From Streptomyces sp. XM83C (lineage in GTDB: Bacteria; Actinomycetota; Actinomycetes; Streptomycetales; Streptomycetaceae), in contig NZ_JALLGL010000012.1 in the NCBI RefSeq assembly GCF_023072675.1, positions 1 through 43,509 of the forward strand: a stretch of 43,509 bases of DNA, in the 5' to 3' direction. A model generated the notes under the pieces. The model did no database searches, had not been told where the DNA came from, and saw only the letters and a list, made by a program, of their open reading frames with translations. A program made the translations under genes and the position numbers. Shown here one piece after another: positions 17,164 through 26,453 of the stretch. The first letter of the stretch is position 1. Every line of letters begins with the position of its first letter.

Positions 17164-19520
17164 TGGCAGGCCTCGCAGGACTCGGGGTTCTCAAGGGAGC
17201 AGGCGACCGCCTCGGGGTCGGGGGTCGTCTGCGCGGGCACGGACGCGCGCGCGGCACGGGCGATACGGGTCGCCGGGCGCGAACGCAGGTAGTACGTCGT
17301 CTTCAGCCCGGACTTCCAGGCGTAGGCGTACATCGAGGAGAGCTTGCCGATGGTCGGCGTCTCCATGAACAGGTTCAGCGACTGCGACTGGTCCAGGAAC
17401 GGGGTGCGCGCGGCGGCCATGTCGATCAGCCCGCGCTGCGGGATCTCCCACGCCGTGCGGTACAGCCGGCGCACGTCCTCCGGGATCCACGCGAAGTCCT
17501 GCACCGAGCCGTTCGCCTCGCGCAGCGCCTCCCGGGTGCGGGCGTCCCACACGCCCAGCTCCTTAAGGTCCCGTACCAGGTAGGAGTTGACCTGGAGGAA
17601 CTCACCGGACAGCGTCTCGCGTTTGAACAGGTTGGACACCTGCGGCTCGATGCACTCGTAGACGCCCGCGATGGAGGCGATGGTGGCGGTCGGCGCGATC
17701 GCGAGGAGCAGGCTGTTGCGCATGCCGACGGCGGCGATCCGCTCGCGCAGCGCCGCCCACCGCTCGGGCCAGGTCAGACGCGCGTCCGGGTAGTGGTCGG
17801 GGTGCAGCACACCGCGCGCCGCGCGGGTCTTCTCCCAGGCCGGCAGCGGGCCGTTGCGCTCGGCGAGGTCGGCGGAGGCCTCGTAGGCGGCCAGCATGAT
17901 CCGCTCGGCGATCCTGGTGGACAGCTCCTTCGCCTCGGCCGAGTCGAACGGCAGCCGCAGCCGGAAGAAGACGTCCTGGAGGCCCATCGCGCCCAGGCCC
18001 ACCGGCCGCCACCGGGCGTTGGACCGGCCGGCCTGCTCGGTCGGGTAGAAGTTGATGTCCACGACCCGGTCGAGGAAGGTCACCGCGGTGCGGACGGTGG
18101 CGTCCAGCCGCTCCCAGTCGATGCCGCCGTCCACGACGAACGCGCCCAGGTTGACGGAGCCCAGGTTGCACACCGCGGTCTCGCCGTCGTCGGTGACCTC
18201 CAGGATCTCCGTGCAGAGGTTGGAGGAGTGCACGACGTGGCCGGGCTCGGCCGTCTGGTTGGCGGTGCGGTTCGCGGCGTCCTTGAAGGTCATCCAGCCG
18301 TTGCCGGTCTGCGCCAGGGTGCGCATCATCCGGCCGTACAGCTCACGTGCCGGCAGTGTCTTCCTCGCCAGGCCCTTGCGTTCGGCCTCGCGGTAGGCGG
18401 TGTCGAACTCCTCGCCCCACAGGTCGACCAGTTCGGGCACGTCGGCGGGGGAGAACAGCGACCACTGCTCGTCGGCGGCGACGCGGCGCATGAACTCGTC
18501 GGGGATCCAGTGCGCCAGGTTGAGGTTGTGGGTGCGGCGGGCGTCCTCACCGGTGTTGTCCCGAAGCTCCAGGAACTCCTCGATGTCGAAGTGCCAGGTC
18601 TCCAGGTAGACGGCGGCGGCACCCTTGCGCCGGCCGCCCTGGTTCACCGCGGCGACCGAGGCGTCGAGGGTCTTCAGGAACGGCACGATGCCGTTGGAGT
18701 GACCGTTGGTGCCGCGGATCAGCGAGCCGCGGGAGCGGACCCGCGAGTACGACAGGCCGATGCCGCCGGCGTGCTTCGACAGCCGCGCCACCTGGTGGTA
18801 GCGGTCGTAGATGGAGTCCAGCTCGTCCAGCGGGGAGTCCAGCAGATAGCACGACGACATCTGCGGGTGCCGGGTGCCGGAGTTGAACAGGGTGGGGGAG
18901 GACGGCAGATAGTCCAGCCGGCTCATCAGCCCGTACAGCGCGGCGACCTCGTCCAGCGCGCGCACGCTGTCGTCCTCCGCGAGCCCGGCGGCGACGCGCA
19001 GCAGGAAGTGCTGCGGGGTCTCGATCACCTTGCGGGTGTGCGGATGGCGCAGCAGATAGCGGGAGTGCAGGGTGCGCAGCCCGAAGTACTCGAAGCGGTC
19101 GTCGGCGGCCGGGTCCACGAGCGCGTCGAGCCGTTCGGCGTGCAGCCGTACGAACTCGGCGGTGCGGTCGGCGATCAGGCCCTCGCGGTGGCCGGTGGCG
19201 ACGGAGTCGGTGAAGGTCCGCACGCCCTGGGAGGCGGCCTCGTCCCGGATGGTGAGCGTGAGCAGCCGGGCGGCCAGCCGGGAGTAGGCGGGGTCCTCGG
19301 AGATCAGACCGGCGGCGGCCTCCGTGGCCAGGTCGCGCAGCTCCGCCTCGTCGGCCTGCGCGGACCGGCCCCGCAGGGCGGCGGCGGCGACCCGGCCGGG
19401 GTCGGCGTCGGGGAGGTCGGCGGTCAGCTCGGTCAGCGTGCGCAGCAGCGCGGTTCCGGGGGCGTCGGTCTCCGCGGTCTCCGGGACCGCTGAAGCCGGG
19501 TCGGCTGGCGCGATGGTCAC
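17160..19520 (-). CDS. nrdA: Ribonucleotide reductase class Ia, large (alpha) subunit
   Basis: The catalytic subunit, reducing ribonucleoside diphosphates. It is 786 residues long. Active-site motifs: SSPTLFNSGT, SSCYLL (redox Cys), NLCTEI (radical Cys), VCNLGSVNLG (second redox Cys), and the C-terminal CEAC shuttle pair. The helical part of an ATP-cone seems to remain at residues 20-75, but the nucleotide-binding VxKRDG cap is absent, so overall activity control by ATP/dATP may be lost. The GTG at 19520 follows GGGAGAG. Expression is controlled by the upstream B12 riboswitch and NrdR boxes. Confidence 0.95.
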   Translation of the reverse strand: MTIAPADPASAVPETAETDAPGTALLRTLTELTADLPDADPGRVAAAALRGRSAQADEAELRDLATEAAAGLISEDPAYSRLAARLLTLTIRDEAASQGVRTFTDSVATGHREGLIADRTAEFVRLHAERLDALVDPAADDRFEYFGLRTLHSRYLLRHPHTRKVIETPQHFLLRVAAGLAEDDSVRALDEVAALYGLMSRLDYLPSSPTLFNSGTRHPQMSSCYLLDSPLDELDSIYDRYHQVARLSKHAGGIGLSYSRVRSRGSLIRGTNGHSNGIVPFLKTLDASVAAVNQGGRRKGAAAVYLETWHFDIEEFLELRDNTGEDARRTHNLNLAHWIPDEFMRRVAADEQWSLFSPADVPELVDLWGEEFDTAYREAERKGLARKTLPARELYGRMMRTLAQTGNGWMTFKDAANRTANQTAEPGHVVHSSNLCTEILEVTDDGETAVCNLGSVNLGAFVVDGGIDWERLDATVRTAVTFLDRVVDINFYPTEQAGRSNARWRPVGLGAMGLQDVFFRLRLPFDSAEAKELSTRIAERIMLAAYEASADLAERNGPLPAWEKTRAARGVLHPDHYPDARLTWPERWAALRERIAAVGMRNSLLLAIAPTATIASIAGVYECIEPQVSNLFKRETLSGEFLQVNSYLVRDLKELGVWDARTREALREANGSVQDFAWIPEDVRRLYRTAWEIPQRGLIDMAAARTPFLDQSQSLNLFMETPTIGKLSSMYAYAWKSGLKTTYYLRSRPATRIARAARASVPAQTTPDPEAVACSLENPESCEACQ

Positions 19521-19639
19521 GTGGGGCTCTCCCTCGCTCGGCACGGGGCCTGCGCGAGGGCAGGGGGCAGCACGAGCGCACGGGGGCGTCCGCGTCCGCC
19601 GGCCCATTCCGCGAGGCCCGGACGTCACAGCACACCGGC

Positions 19640-19765
19640 CGGACGGCCGGGTGCACTGCCGGCAGGTCCTCGGACTTCACCAGTGCGGGCGAACACGCAC
19701 AAGTACACCGTTGCGGGACAGTTCCGGATTCGCACCGGATTCCCCTGCGGCGACAGCGAGCATGA
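19640..19765 (-). promoter_or_regulatory. Cobalamin riboswitch of nrdABS
   Basis: On the minus strand the leader reads the B12 core (GGTGCGAATCCGGAACTG, then CCCGCAACGGTG; 19709-19740) and the B12 box (ACTGGTGAAGTCCGAGGACC, then TGCCGGCAGTGC; 19653-19684). Adenosylcobalamin binding is known to switch off the S. coelicolor nrdABS operon through such an element, favouring the B12-dependent class II reductase. The exact ends of the aptamer are approximate. The GC-rich stretch 19521-19640 is probably the expression platform; no gene is seen in 19521-19943. Confidence 0.93.
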
Positions 19766-19780
19766 GCATACATCTTGTGC
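19765..19780 (-). promoter_or_regulatory. NrdR box 2
   Basis: GCACAAGATGTATGCT (minus strand) resembles the NrdR consensus ACACwATATATwGTGT and begins 31 bp from box 1. NrdR is the ATP/dATP-sensing repressor of bacterial reductase genes and binds paired boxes three helical turns apart. Confidence 0.65.
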
Positions 19781-19795
19781 CGGGCTGTCGTGCCA

Positions 19796-19811
19796 CCCCC
19801 AGATGTTGTGT
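19796..19811 (-). promoter_or_regulatory. NrdR box 1
   Basis: ACACAACATCTGGGGG (minus strand) matches the first half of the NrdR consensus well and overlaps the predicted -10 region of the nrdABS promoter, so binding would block RNA polymerase. Confidence 0.65.
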
Positions 19812-19833
19812 CTCGATGGTGTCGGAGTGTCAA
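19803..19833 (-). promoter_or_regulatory. nrdABS promoter
   Basis: On the minus strand a perfect TTGACA (19828-19833) is followed by CAACAT (19803-19808) after 19 bp, or CACAAC after 17 bp. The -10 is weak, but the position immediately before the riboswitch and over NrdR box 1 fits. Confidence 0.5.
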
Positions 19834-19878
19834 CTCATGGGTGAGGAGCGTGATGTCCCCACCGCCCAGGGCGCAACG

Positions 19879-19918
19879 GCGGCGGGCCGCCGCAGCGCCT
19901 GCTGCGACGGCCCGCCGC
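19879..19918 (-). terminator. Hairpin terminator after the symporter gene
   Basis: An 18-bp stem with one G-U pair (19879-19896 with 19901-19918) and a GCCT loop lies 25 bp past the symporter stop and before the nrdABS promoter, insulating the two units. Confidence 0.8.
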
Positions 19919-19943
19919 GGGTCGTACGAGGGTGGGGGAGGGG

Positions 19944-21572
19944 TCAGTGCGCGGACCCCGCCGTGGCGGGCGGCAGCTCCACCTGGACGCCCGGGTCGCC
20001 CGCGTCGGCCGTGTAGTCCTCCGGCTTGGTCTCGTCGACGCCCTCGGGGGCCTTCACGGCCTTCAGGACGAGGGTCAGGACCACCGTCACGACGACGTTC
20101 AGCACGAGCGCCGTCAGGCCGATGTAACCGATCTCGCCGATGCCGGGGATCTCCTTCGAGGAGCCGCCGAAGTGCTCCTGCGTCGGCGACGCCACCCCGT
20201 ACGCGGCGAGCGTGCCGTACACCATGCCGACCGCCCAGCCGGCCAGCAGCGCCCACCGGTGGAACCAGCGCGTGAACAGGCCGCCGACGAGGGCCGGGAA
20301 GGTCTGGAGGATCCAGATGCCGCCCAGCAGCTGGAAGTTGATGGCGACGGTCTTGTCCATGGTCAGGACGAAGACCAGCGCGCCCACCTTCACCAGCAGG
20401 GACACGATCTTGGAGACGGCCGTCTCCTGCTCGGGTGTCGCGTCCGGCTTGATGAAGTCCTTGTAGATGTTGCGGGTGAACAGGTTCGCCGCCGCGATCG
20501 ACATGATCGCCGCCGGGACCAGCGCGCCGATGCCGATCGCCGCGAACGCGACGCCCGCGAACCAGTCCGGGAACATGTTCTCGAACAGCTGCGGGATGGC
20601 CAGCTGGCCGTTGCTCACCTTCACCCCGGCCGCGATCGCCATGAAGCCGAGCAGCGCGAGCAGGCCCAGCATCAGCGAGTACAGCGGCAGGATCGTGGTG
20701 TTGCGGCGGATCACCTCACGGCTGCGCGAGGACAGCGTCGCGGTGATCGAGTGCGGGTACATGAACAGCGCGAGCGCCGAGCCCAGCGCCAGCGTGGCGT
20801 ACGTCCACTGCGTGGCCTCGGGCGGCACGAGCGCGCCCTTCGGCTTGCCCGTGGCCGGGTTGGTCTGCGAGAACGCCTCGCCGGCCTTGGCGAAGATGTC
20901 GTCGAAGCCGCCCAGCTTGATCGGGATGTAGATGATCGCCACCGCGATGACGATGTAGATCAGCGTGTCCTTCACGAACGCGATGAGCGCCGGGGCGCGC
21001 AGACCCGAGGAGTAGGTGTACGCGGCGAGCACACCGAACGCGATGAGCAGCGGCAGGTCCTTGACGAACCAGTTGCTGTCCTCGCCGCCGCCGACGCCCA
21101 TCACGTCCAGCACCGCCTGGATGCCGACGAGCTGGAGCGCGATGTACGGCATCGTCGCCAGGATGCCGGTGAGCGCCACCGCCAGCGACAGCCCCTTGGA
21201 GCCGAACCGGCCGCGCACGAAGTCGGAGGTCGTCACATAGCCGTGCTTGTGCGACACCGACCACAGCCGCGGCAGGAACGTGAAGATCAGCGGGTAGACG
21301 AGGATGGTGTACGGCACCGCGAAGAACCCGGACGCGCCCGCCGCGTAGATCGCCGCCGGCACGGCGACGAACGTGTATGCCGTGTACAGGTCGCCGCCGA
21401 GCAGGAACCAGGTGATCCACGTGCCGAACGAGCGTCCGCCGAGACCCCATTCGTCCAGGCTGTGCTCGTTCTCGGCCCTGCGCCACCGTGCGGCCAGGAA
21501 GCCCATGACGGTGACCAGGAGGAAGAAGAAGATGAAGACGCCGAGCGCGACGCCGTTCACGCCGTCCTTCAC
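19944..21572 (-). CDS. Sodium/solute symporter (SSS family, MctP-like)
   Basis: A 542-residue inner-membrane transporter with about 13 hydrophobic helices, of the sodium:solute symporter family. RSFGTWITWFLLGGDLYTAYTF and the long FVRGRFGSKGLSLAVAL segment are typical; the helix-8 region has GFMAIAAGVK. Pairing with a small DUF3311 protein is characteristic of monocarboxylate (MctP-like) permeases. The substrate is not fixed by sequence, but a monocarboxylate or amino acid is likely. The GTG start overlaps the DUF3311 stop by 4 bp. The cytoplasmic C-tail is acidic. Confidence 0.88.
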   Translation of the reverse strand: MKDGVNGVALGVFIFFFLLVTVMGFLAARWRRAENEHSLDEWGLGGRSFGTWITWFLLGGDLYTAYTFVAVPAAIYAAGASGFFAVPYTILVYPLIFTFLPRLWSVSHKHGYVTTSDFVRGRFGSKGLSLAVALTGILATMPYIALQLVGIQAVLDVMGVGGGEDSNWFVKDLPLLIAFGVLAAYTYSSGLRAPALIAFVKDTLIYIVIAVAIIYIPIKLGGFDDIFAKAGEAFSQTNPATGKPKGALVPPEATQWTYATLALGSALALFMYPHSITATLSSRSREVIRRNTTILPLYSLMLGLLALLGFMAIAAGVKVSNGQLAIPQLFENMFPDWFAGVAFAAIGIGALVPAAIMSIAAANLFTRNIYKDFIKPDATPEQETAVSKIVSLLVKVGALVFVLTMDKTVAINFQLLGGIWILQTFPALVGGLFTRWFHRWALLAGWAVGMVYGTLAAYGVASPTQEHFGGSSKEIPGIGEIGYIGLTALVLNVVVTVVLTLVLKAVKAPEGVDETKPEDYTADAGDPGVQVELPPATAGSAH

Positions 21573-21835
21573 CGCTGCTCACCGCCCTTCCGGGAGGCGC
21601 GGGCGCGCTGGTCGCGGCGCCACAGCTGGTAGGCGGCCATCGTCAGCACGGTGGAGATGAGCACCCACAGCATCTGGTACCAGTAGAAGAACGGGATCCC
21701 GATGAACGCCGGGTCCTTCTTCGCGTACGAACCGACCCACAGCATCGCGACGAAGGGCGCGACAAGACAGAGGCCGATGACGACGCGCACAGGCGTCACC
21801 ACCGGCTCCCTGGACACTTCCGAGGCTTGCGACAT
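21569..21835 (-). CDS. DUF3311 small membrane protein, symporter partner
   Basis: An 88-residue protein with two transmembrane helices (VVIGLCLVAPFVAMLWVG and FFYWYQMLWVLISTVLTM) separated by SYAKKDPAFIGIPF, the DUF3311 pattern. It is encoded just before, and overlaps, the SSS transporter gene, a conserved pairing that suggests a subunit or assembly role. GGAG lies 8 nt before the ATG. Confidence 0.85.
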   Translation of the reverse strand: MSQASEVSREPVVTPVRVVIGLCLVAPFVAMLWVGSYAKKDPAFIGIPFFYWYQMLWVLISTVLTMAAYQLWRRDQRARASRKGGEQR

Positions 21836-21862
21836 CAGGCGGCTCCGTCCCCTAACCGATCA

Positions 21863-21875
21863 CCTGTGAAACAGG
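21863..21875. promoter_or_regulatory. Inverted repeat in the symporter operon leader
   Basis: CCTGT-GAA-ACAGG is a 13-bp inverted repeat about 30 bp before the DUF3311 start. A -10-like TACATT (minus strand, 21884-21889) sits just upstream, so a bound repressor would lie at about +1. The regulator is unknown. Confidence 0.4.
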
Positions 21876-22059
21876 CACGCAATGTAGGTGACGGATAAAG
21901 GACTTCGGAAGACCCCGTCCGGATATCACCACGGCACGTCCGCATCCCACGCACCGTCAGCTGTTTCCGGCCCCGGTGCGCGGCTGTCCGAGGGGTCCCT
22001 TTGCTGCCGGTTGGTGCGGGGCGGGACGCGCGTTCTGTGCGGGTTCGACCCGCGCGCGG

Positions 22060-22972
<913 letters not shown>

Positions 22973-23092
22973 GCCACCATGTGGTCTACCCGAAGTGTGC
23001 CGTGAAGGGGGCATCTTTTCGCGGGGTTGTTACTTAAAGGTTCCTGCATATGTAGGTCGCATAACGGCTGGTCGGAGCCGATTCGCACACCC

Positions 23093-23122
23093 TTGACACT
23101 CCCTTTGGTCTGGGCCAAGCTC
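23093..23122 (+). promoter_or_regulatory. dasA promoter
   Basis: TTGACA at 23093-23098 with CAAGCT at 23116-23121 (17-bp spacing). Transcription would begin near 23128, on top of the DasR sites. The leader to the dasA start would be about 105 nt. The remaining gap, 22996-23092, holds nothing I recognise. Confidence 0.55.
23105..23120. promoter_or_regulatory. DasR-like site over the dasA -10
   Basis: TTTGGTCTGGGCCAAG is a near-palindrome with the TGGTCT and CCA halves of a dre, lying between the -35 and -10 of dasA. Confidence 0.5.
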
Positions 23123-23127
23123 CCCGT

Positions 23128-23156
23128 ACTGGTCTACACCATTGGTCCAGTCCCGG
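23128..23156. promoter_or_regulatory. Overlapping dre pair at dasA
   Basis: ACTGGTCTACACCATT (23128-23143) is a near-perfect dre. A second, weaker site, ATTGGTCCAGTCCCGG, starts inside it at 23141. DasR bound here would sit on the dasA transcription start. The paired arrangement is as known for S. coelicolor dasA. Confidence 0.85.
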
Positions 23157-23232
23157 CCCCACGGGCGGTTCGCGTTCAGTCGTTCACCGCGGGGAGGCAG
23201 GGGGGTTCGTGTGCATCCCTGAGGAGGGTGGC

Positions 23233-24516
23233 GTGAAGCGCAAGCTGATAGCCGCGATCGGTATCGCGGGCATGATGGTCTCCATCGCGGCGTGCGGGGA
23301 CAGCGACAGCAAGGGCGGCTCCGACAAGGGCGCCGACGCCAAGGAACTGACGGTGTGGCTCACCGTCGACGCGCAGAACAACTGGCCTGAGCTGGTGAAG
23401 GCCGCCGACGAGGCCGTGCAGAAGAAGCACCCCGGCCTCAAGATCAACCACGAGTACTACGGCTGGCCGGACAAGAACGCCAAGCTCGACGCCGTCCTCG
23501 CCACCGACAAGGCACCCGACGTCGTCGAGATGGGCAACACCGAGATGCTGCCCTACATGGTCAAGGGCGCCTTCGCCCCGCTCGACCCGGCCAAGTTCGA
23601 CAACTCCTCCGCCTGGCTCGACGGCCTGAAGGCCTCGGTGACCTACGAGGGCAAGACCTACGGCGTGCCCTACTACGCCGGTGGCCGCGTCGGCAACTGG
23701 CGCAAGGACGTCTTCGCCGAGGCCGGCGTGAAGACCGCGCCGAAGACCTGGCAGGAGCTGACCGCCGCCCTGGACAAGGTCCAGCAGAAGCAGGGCGACA
23801 AGTTCAGCGCCTGGTACCAGCCCACCCGTGACTGGTACGCGGCCATGTCCTTCGTCTACGACGCCGGCGGCGCCATCGCCAAGGAGGAGGGCGGCCAGTG
23901 GAAGGCCAGCCTCTCCTCGCCCGAGTCCGTCAAGGGCCTCACCGAGTTCAAGAACGTCGTCGACAAGTACATGCACGGCGACAAGACCAAGGACGAGTCC
24001 GACCGCTACATCGTCTACGGCCAGGGCAAGTCCGGCATGATCTTCGGCGCGGCCTGGGAGGGCGGCACCAGCGAGCTGCCCGAGAACGACAAGACCGGCA
24101 AGCTCAAGGGCAACCTCGAGAACTTCGTGATGCCCGGCCCGTCCGGCAAGAACCTCCCGGTCTTCCTCGGCGGCTCCGACCTCGCCGTCCCGGTCAAGTC
24201 GGACGCGCAGGAACTCGCCGCCGAGTGGATCAACGCCTTCACCGGCCCGTCCGGTCAGAAGGGCCTGATCGGCAAGGGCAACCTGCCGAACAACAAGACC
24301 GACCTCGCCACCCTGAAGAACGACCCGAAGACGGCCGTCCCGGCGACCGCCGCCGAGGCCAACTGGTTCGTTCCGATGGCGCCCGGCTGGGGCCAGGTCG
24401 AGAAGGCCCAGGTCCTGCAGACGATGCTCCAGAACATCGGCACCGGCAAGAAGTCGGTCGAGGAGGCCGCCAAGGAGGCGGACGCCGCGATCGACAAGGT
24501 CATCAACACCAAGTGA
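23233..24516 (+). CDS. dasA: DasA, chitobiose-binding lipoprotein
   Basis: The solute-binding component of the N,N'-diacetylchitobiose ABC importer, tethered outside the membrane. The 427-residue protein has a lipoprotein signal with lipobox SIAAC (Cys22), then a type I family sugar-binding fold (KELTVWLTVDAQNNW, LDAVLATDKAPDVVEMG, WYAAMSFVYDAGG). GAGGAGG precedes the GTG at 23233. Energy comes from the shared ATPase MsiK, encoded elsewhere. Uptake feeds dasD/nagB catabolism and generates the DasR inducer. A strong hairpin follows the gene. Confidence 0.96.
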   Translation: MKRKLIAAIGIAGMMVSIAACGDSDSKGGSDKGADAKELTVWLTVDAQNNWPELVKAADEAVQKKHPGLKINHEYYGWPDKNAKLDAVLATDKAPDVVEMGNTEMLPYMVKGAFAPLDPAKFDNSSAWLDGLKASVTYEGKTYGVPYYAGGRVGNWRKDVFAEAGVKTAPKTWQELTAALDKVQQKQGDKFSAWYQPTRDWYAAMSFVYDAGGAIAKEEGGQWKASLSSPESVKGLTEFKNVVDKYMHGDKTKDESDRYIVYGQGKSGMIFGAAWEGGTSELPENDKTGKLKGNLENFVMPGPSGKNLPVFLGGSDLAVPVKSDAQELAAEWINAFTGPSGQKGLIGKGNLPNNKTDLATLKNDPKTAVPATAAEANWFVPMAPGWGQVEKAQVLQTMLQNIGTGKKSVEEAAKEADAAIDKVINTK

Positions 24517-24522
24517 CCTTCC

Positions 24523-24554
24523 GGCGGGGCCCCCGGCACCCCGGGGGCCCCGCC
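24523..24554 (+). terminator. dasA-dasB intercistronic hairpin
   Basis: A perfect 14-bp GC-only stem (24523-24536 with 24541-24554) with a CACC loop lies 7 nt past the dasA stop. It probably stops or pauses part of the transcripts and protects dasA mRNA, giving more binding protein than permease. Confidence 0.75.
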
Positions 24555-24591
24555 GCCGTAACCCTCTGTAAGGACCGCTGAGGAGCGCGCG

Positions 24592-25578
24592 ATGAGTGCC
24601 GCAGACACGACCACCCCTGCCAAGGTGCCGCCGCCGCGGCAGGCACCGCCGCCCGTGACGAAGCGGCCCACGGCCGGCCGCGGCACCAAGGGCACCGCCG
24701 CCACACCATGGCTGCTGCTCGCCCCCTGTCTGCTCGTGCTCGTCCTCGTGATGGGCTATCCGCTGCTGCGGCTGGTCACCCTGTCCTTCCAGAAGTTCGG
24801 CCAGTCCCAGCTGTGGGGCTTCCAGCCCGCCGAGAACGTCGGCTTCGACAACTTCACCGCGGTGCTGGGCGACGACGAGTTCTGGACGGTCGTGATCCGC
24901 ACGATCGTCTTCGCGGGGGGCGCCGTCGTCCTCACCATGGTGATCGGCATGCTGCTCGCCCTGCTGCTGCAGAAGGTCTCCGGCTGGCTCAAGACCCTGA
25001 TCAACATCGTCCTGGTCGCCAGCTGGGGCATGCCCGTCATCGTCGCCACCACCGTCTTCAAGTGGCTCTTCGACACCGACTACGGCGTGTTCAACGCGCT
25101 CCTCAGCAAACTCCCCGGCGTCGACATGGTCGGCCACAACTGGTTCGCCAGCGGCCCGCAGGGCCTCGCCGTGATCATGCTGCTCGTGGTGTGGGGCGCG
25201 GTGCCCTTCGTGGTCATCACCCTCAGCGCCGGACTCACCCAGGTCCCCAAGGAACTGGAGGAGGCCGCCCGCCTCGACGGCGCCGGCGCCTGGGGCGTTT
25301 TCCGGTTCGTCACCCTGCCGATCCTCAAGCCGATCATCGTGATGCTCACGACCCTGTCGGTCATCTGGGACATGGGCGTCTTCCCGCAGGTGTTCGTCAT
25401 GCGCAACGGCCACCCCGAGGCCGAGTTCCAGGTCCTCAACACCTACTCCTACGACCGCGCCTTCGTGGTCAACGACTACGCGCAGGGCTCCGCCATCGCC
25501 CTGCTCACCGTGCTCCTCCTGCTCGGCGTGGTCGCCGTGTACATGCGCCAGATGCTGAAGATCGGAGAGGTCGAATGA
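24592..25578 (+). CDS. dasB: DasB, chitobiose ABC transporter permease
   Basis: A 328-residue MalF-type inner-membrane permease. About 35 Pro/Ala/Lys-rich residues precede six transmembrane helices. The cytoplasmic EAA loop that docks the ATPase reads ELEEAARLDGAGAWGVFRFV. It pairs with DasC. GAGGAG precedes the ATG, and the stop overlaps dasC (ATGA). No ATPase gene is in the cluster, in line with the use of MsiK. Confidence 0.95.
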   Translation: MSAADTTTPAKVPPPRQAPPPVTKRPTAGRGTKGTAATPWLLLAPCLLVLVLVMGYPLLRLVTLSFQKFGQSQLWGFQPAENVGFDNFTAVLGDDEFWTVVIRTIVFAGGAVVLTMVIGMLLALLLQKVSGWLKTLINIVLVASWGMPVIVATTVFKWLFDTDYGVFNALLSKLPGVDMVGHNWFASGPQGLAVIMLLVVWGAVPFVVITLSAGLTQVPKELEEAARLDGAGAWGVFRFVTLPILKPIIVMLTTLSVIWDMGVFPQVFVMRNGHPEAEFQVLNTYSYDRAFVVNDYAQGSAIALLTVLLLLGVVAVYMRQMLKIGEVE

Positions 25579-26444
25579 GCACCGCCACGGTCGCGAAGAC
25601 GGACGGCGCCCCGGTGCGCACCGCCCGCCGCACCTCCCGCCTCGGCTGGAACCTGATCGGCCTGCTGGTCTTCCTCACCGCCGGCTTCCCGCTGTACTGG
25701 ATGCTCAACACGGCGTTCAAACCGGCCAAGGACGCCATCGACCCGGACCCGAGCCTGCTGCCCACCGGCCTCACCTTCGACAACTTCAGCCGGGCCCTGA
25801 ACATCGCCGACTTCTGGGGACCCGTCGGCCGCAGCCTGATCGTGTCCCTCGCGGTCGTCCTCATCGGCATCGTCGTCGGCACGCTCGCCGCGCTCGCCAT
25901 CTCCCGGTTCGCCTTCCGCGGCCGCAAGATCGTCATCGTCGGCATCCTCGCGGTCCAGATGGTCCCGCTCGTCGCGATGATCATCCCGGTCTTCCTGCTG
26001 CTGAACGACCTCGGCCAGTACGACCGGCTCACCGGCCTGATCATCACCTACCTGACCTTCATCCTCCCGTTCACCGTGTGGACGCTGCGCGGCTTCATCG
26101 TCAACATCCCGCGCGAACTGGAGGAGGCCGCCATGGTCGACGGCTGCTCCCGCACCGGCGCGTTCATCCGCGTCGTCTTCCCCCTGCTCGCCCCCGGCAT
26201 GGTCGCCACCAGCGTCTACGGCTTCATCCAGGCCTGGAACGAGTACCTGTACGCCCTGATGCTGCTCAGCCAGAAGAACCAGACCGCCACCGTCTGGCTC
26301 GGCAACTTCACCACCAAACACGGCACCGAATACGCCCCGATGATGGCCGGCGCCACCATGATGGCCGTGCCGATCGTCGTCCTGTTCCTCCTCGTCCAGC
26401 GCAAGATGGCCGCGGGCCTGACCGCCGGCGCCGTGAAGGGATAA
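25575..26444 (+). CDS. dasC: DasC, chitobiose ABC transporter permease
   Basis: A 289-residue MalG-type permease with six transmembrane helices. The EAA loop reads ELEEAAMVDGCSRTGAFIRV. It overlaps dasB by 4 bp, so the two subunits are made in equal amounts. The GH3 glycosidase gene follows after 9 bp. Confidence 0.95.
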   Translation: MSTATVAKTDGAPVRTARRTSRLGWNLIGLLVFLTAGFPLYWMLNTAFKPAKDAIDPDPSLLPTGLTFDNFSRALNIADFWGPVGRSLIVSLAVVLIGIVVGTLAALAISRFAFRGRKIVIVGILAVQMVPLVAMIIPVFLLLNDLGQYDRLTGLIITYLTFILPFTVWTLRGFIVNIPRELEEAAMVDGCSRTGAFIRVVFPLLAPGMVATSVYGFIQAWNEYLYALMLLSQKNQTATVWLGNFTTKHGTEYAPMMAGATMMAVPIVVLFLLVQRKMAAGLTAGAVKG

Positions 26445-26453
26445 CGCCACCCG

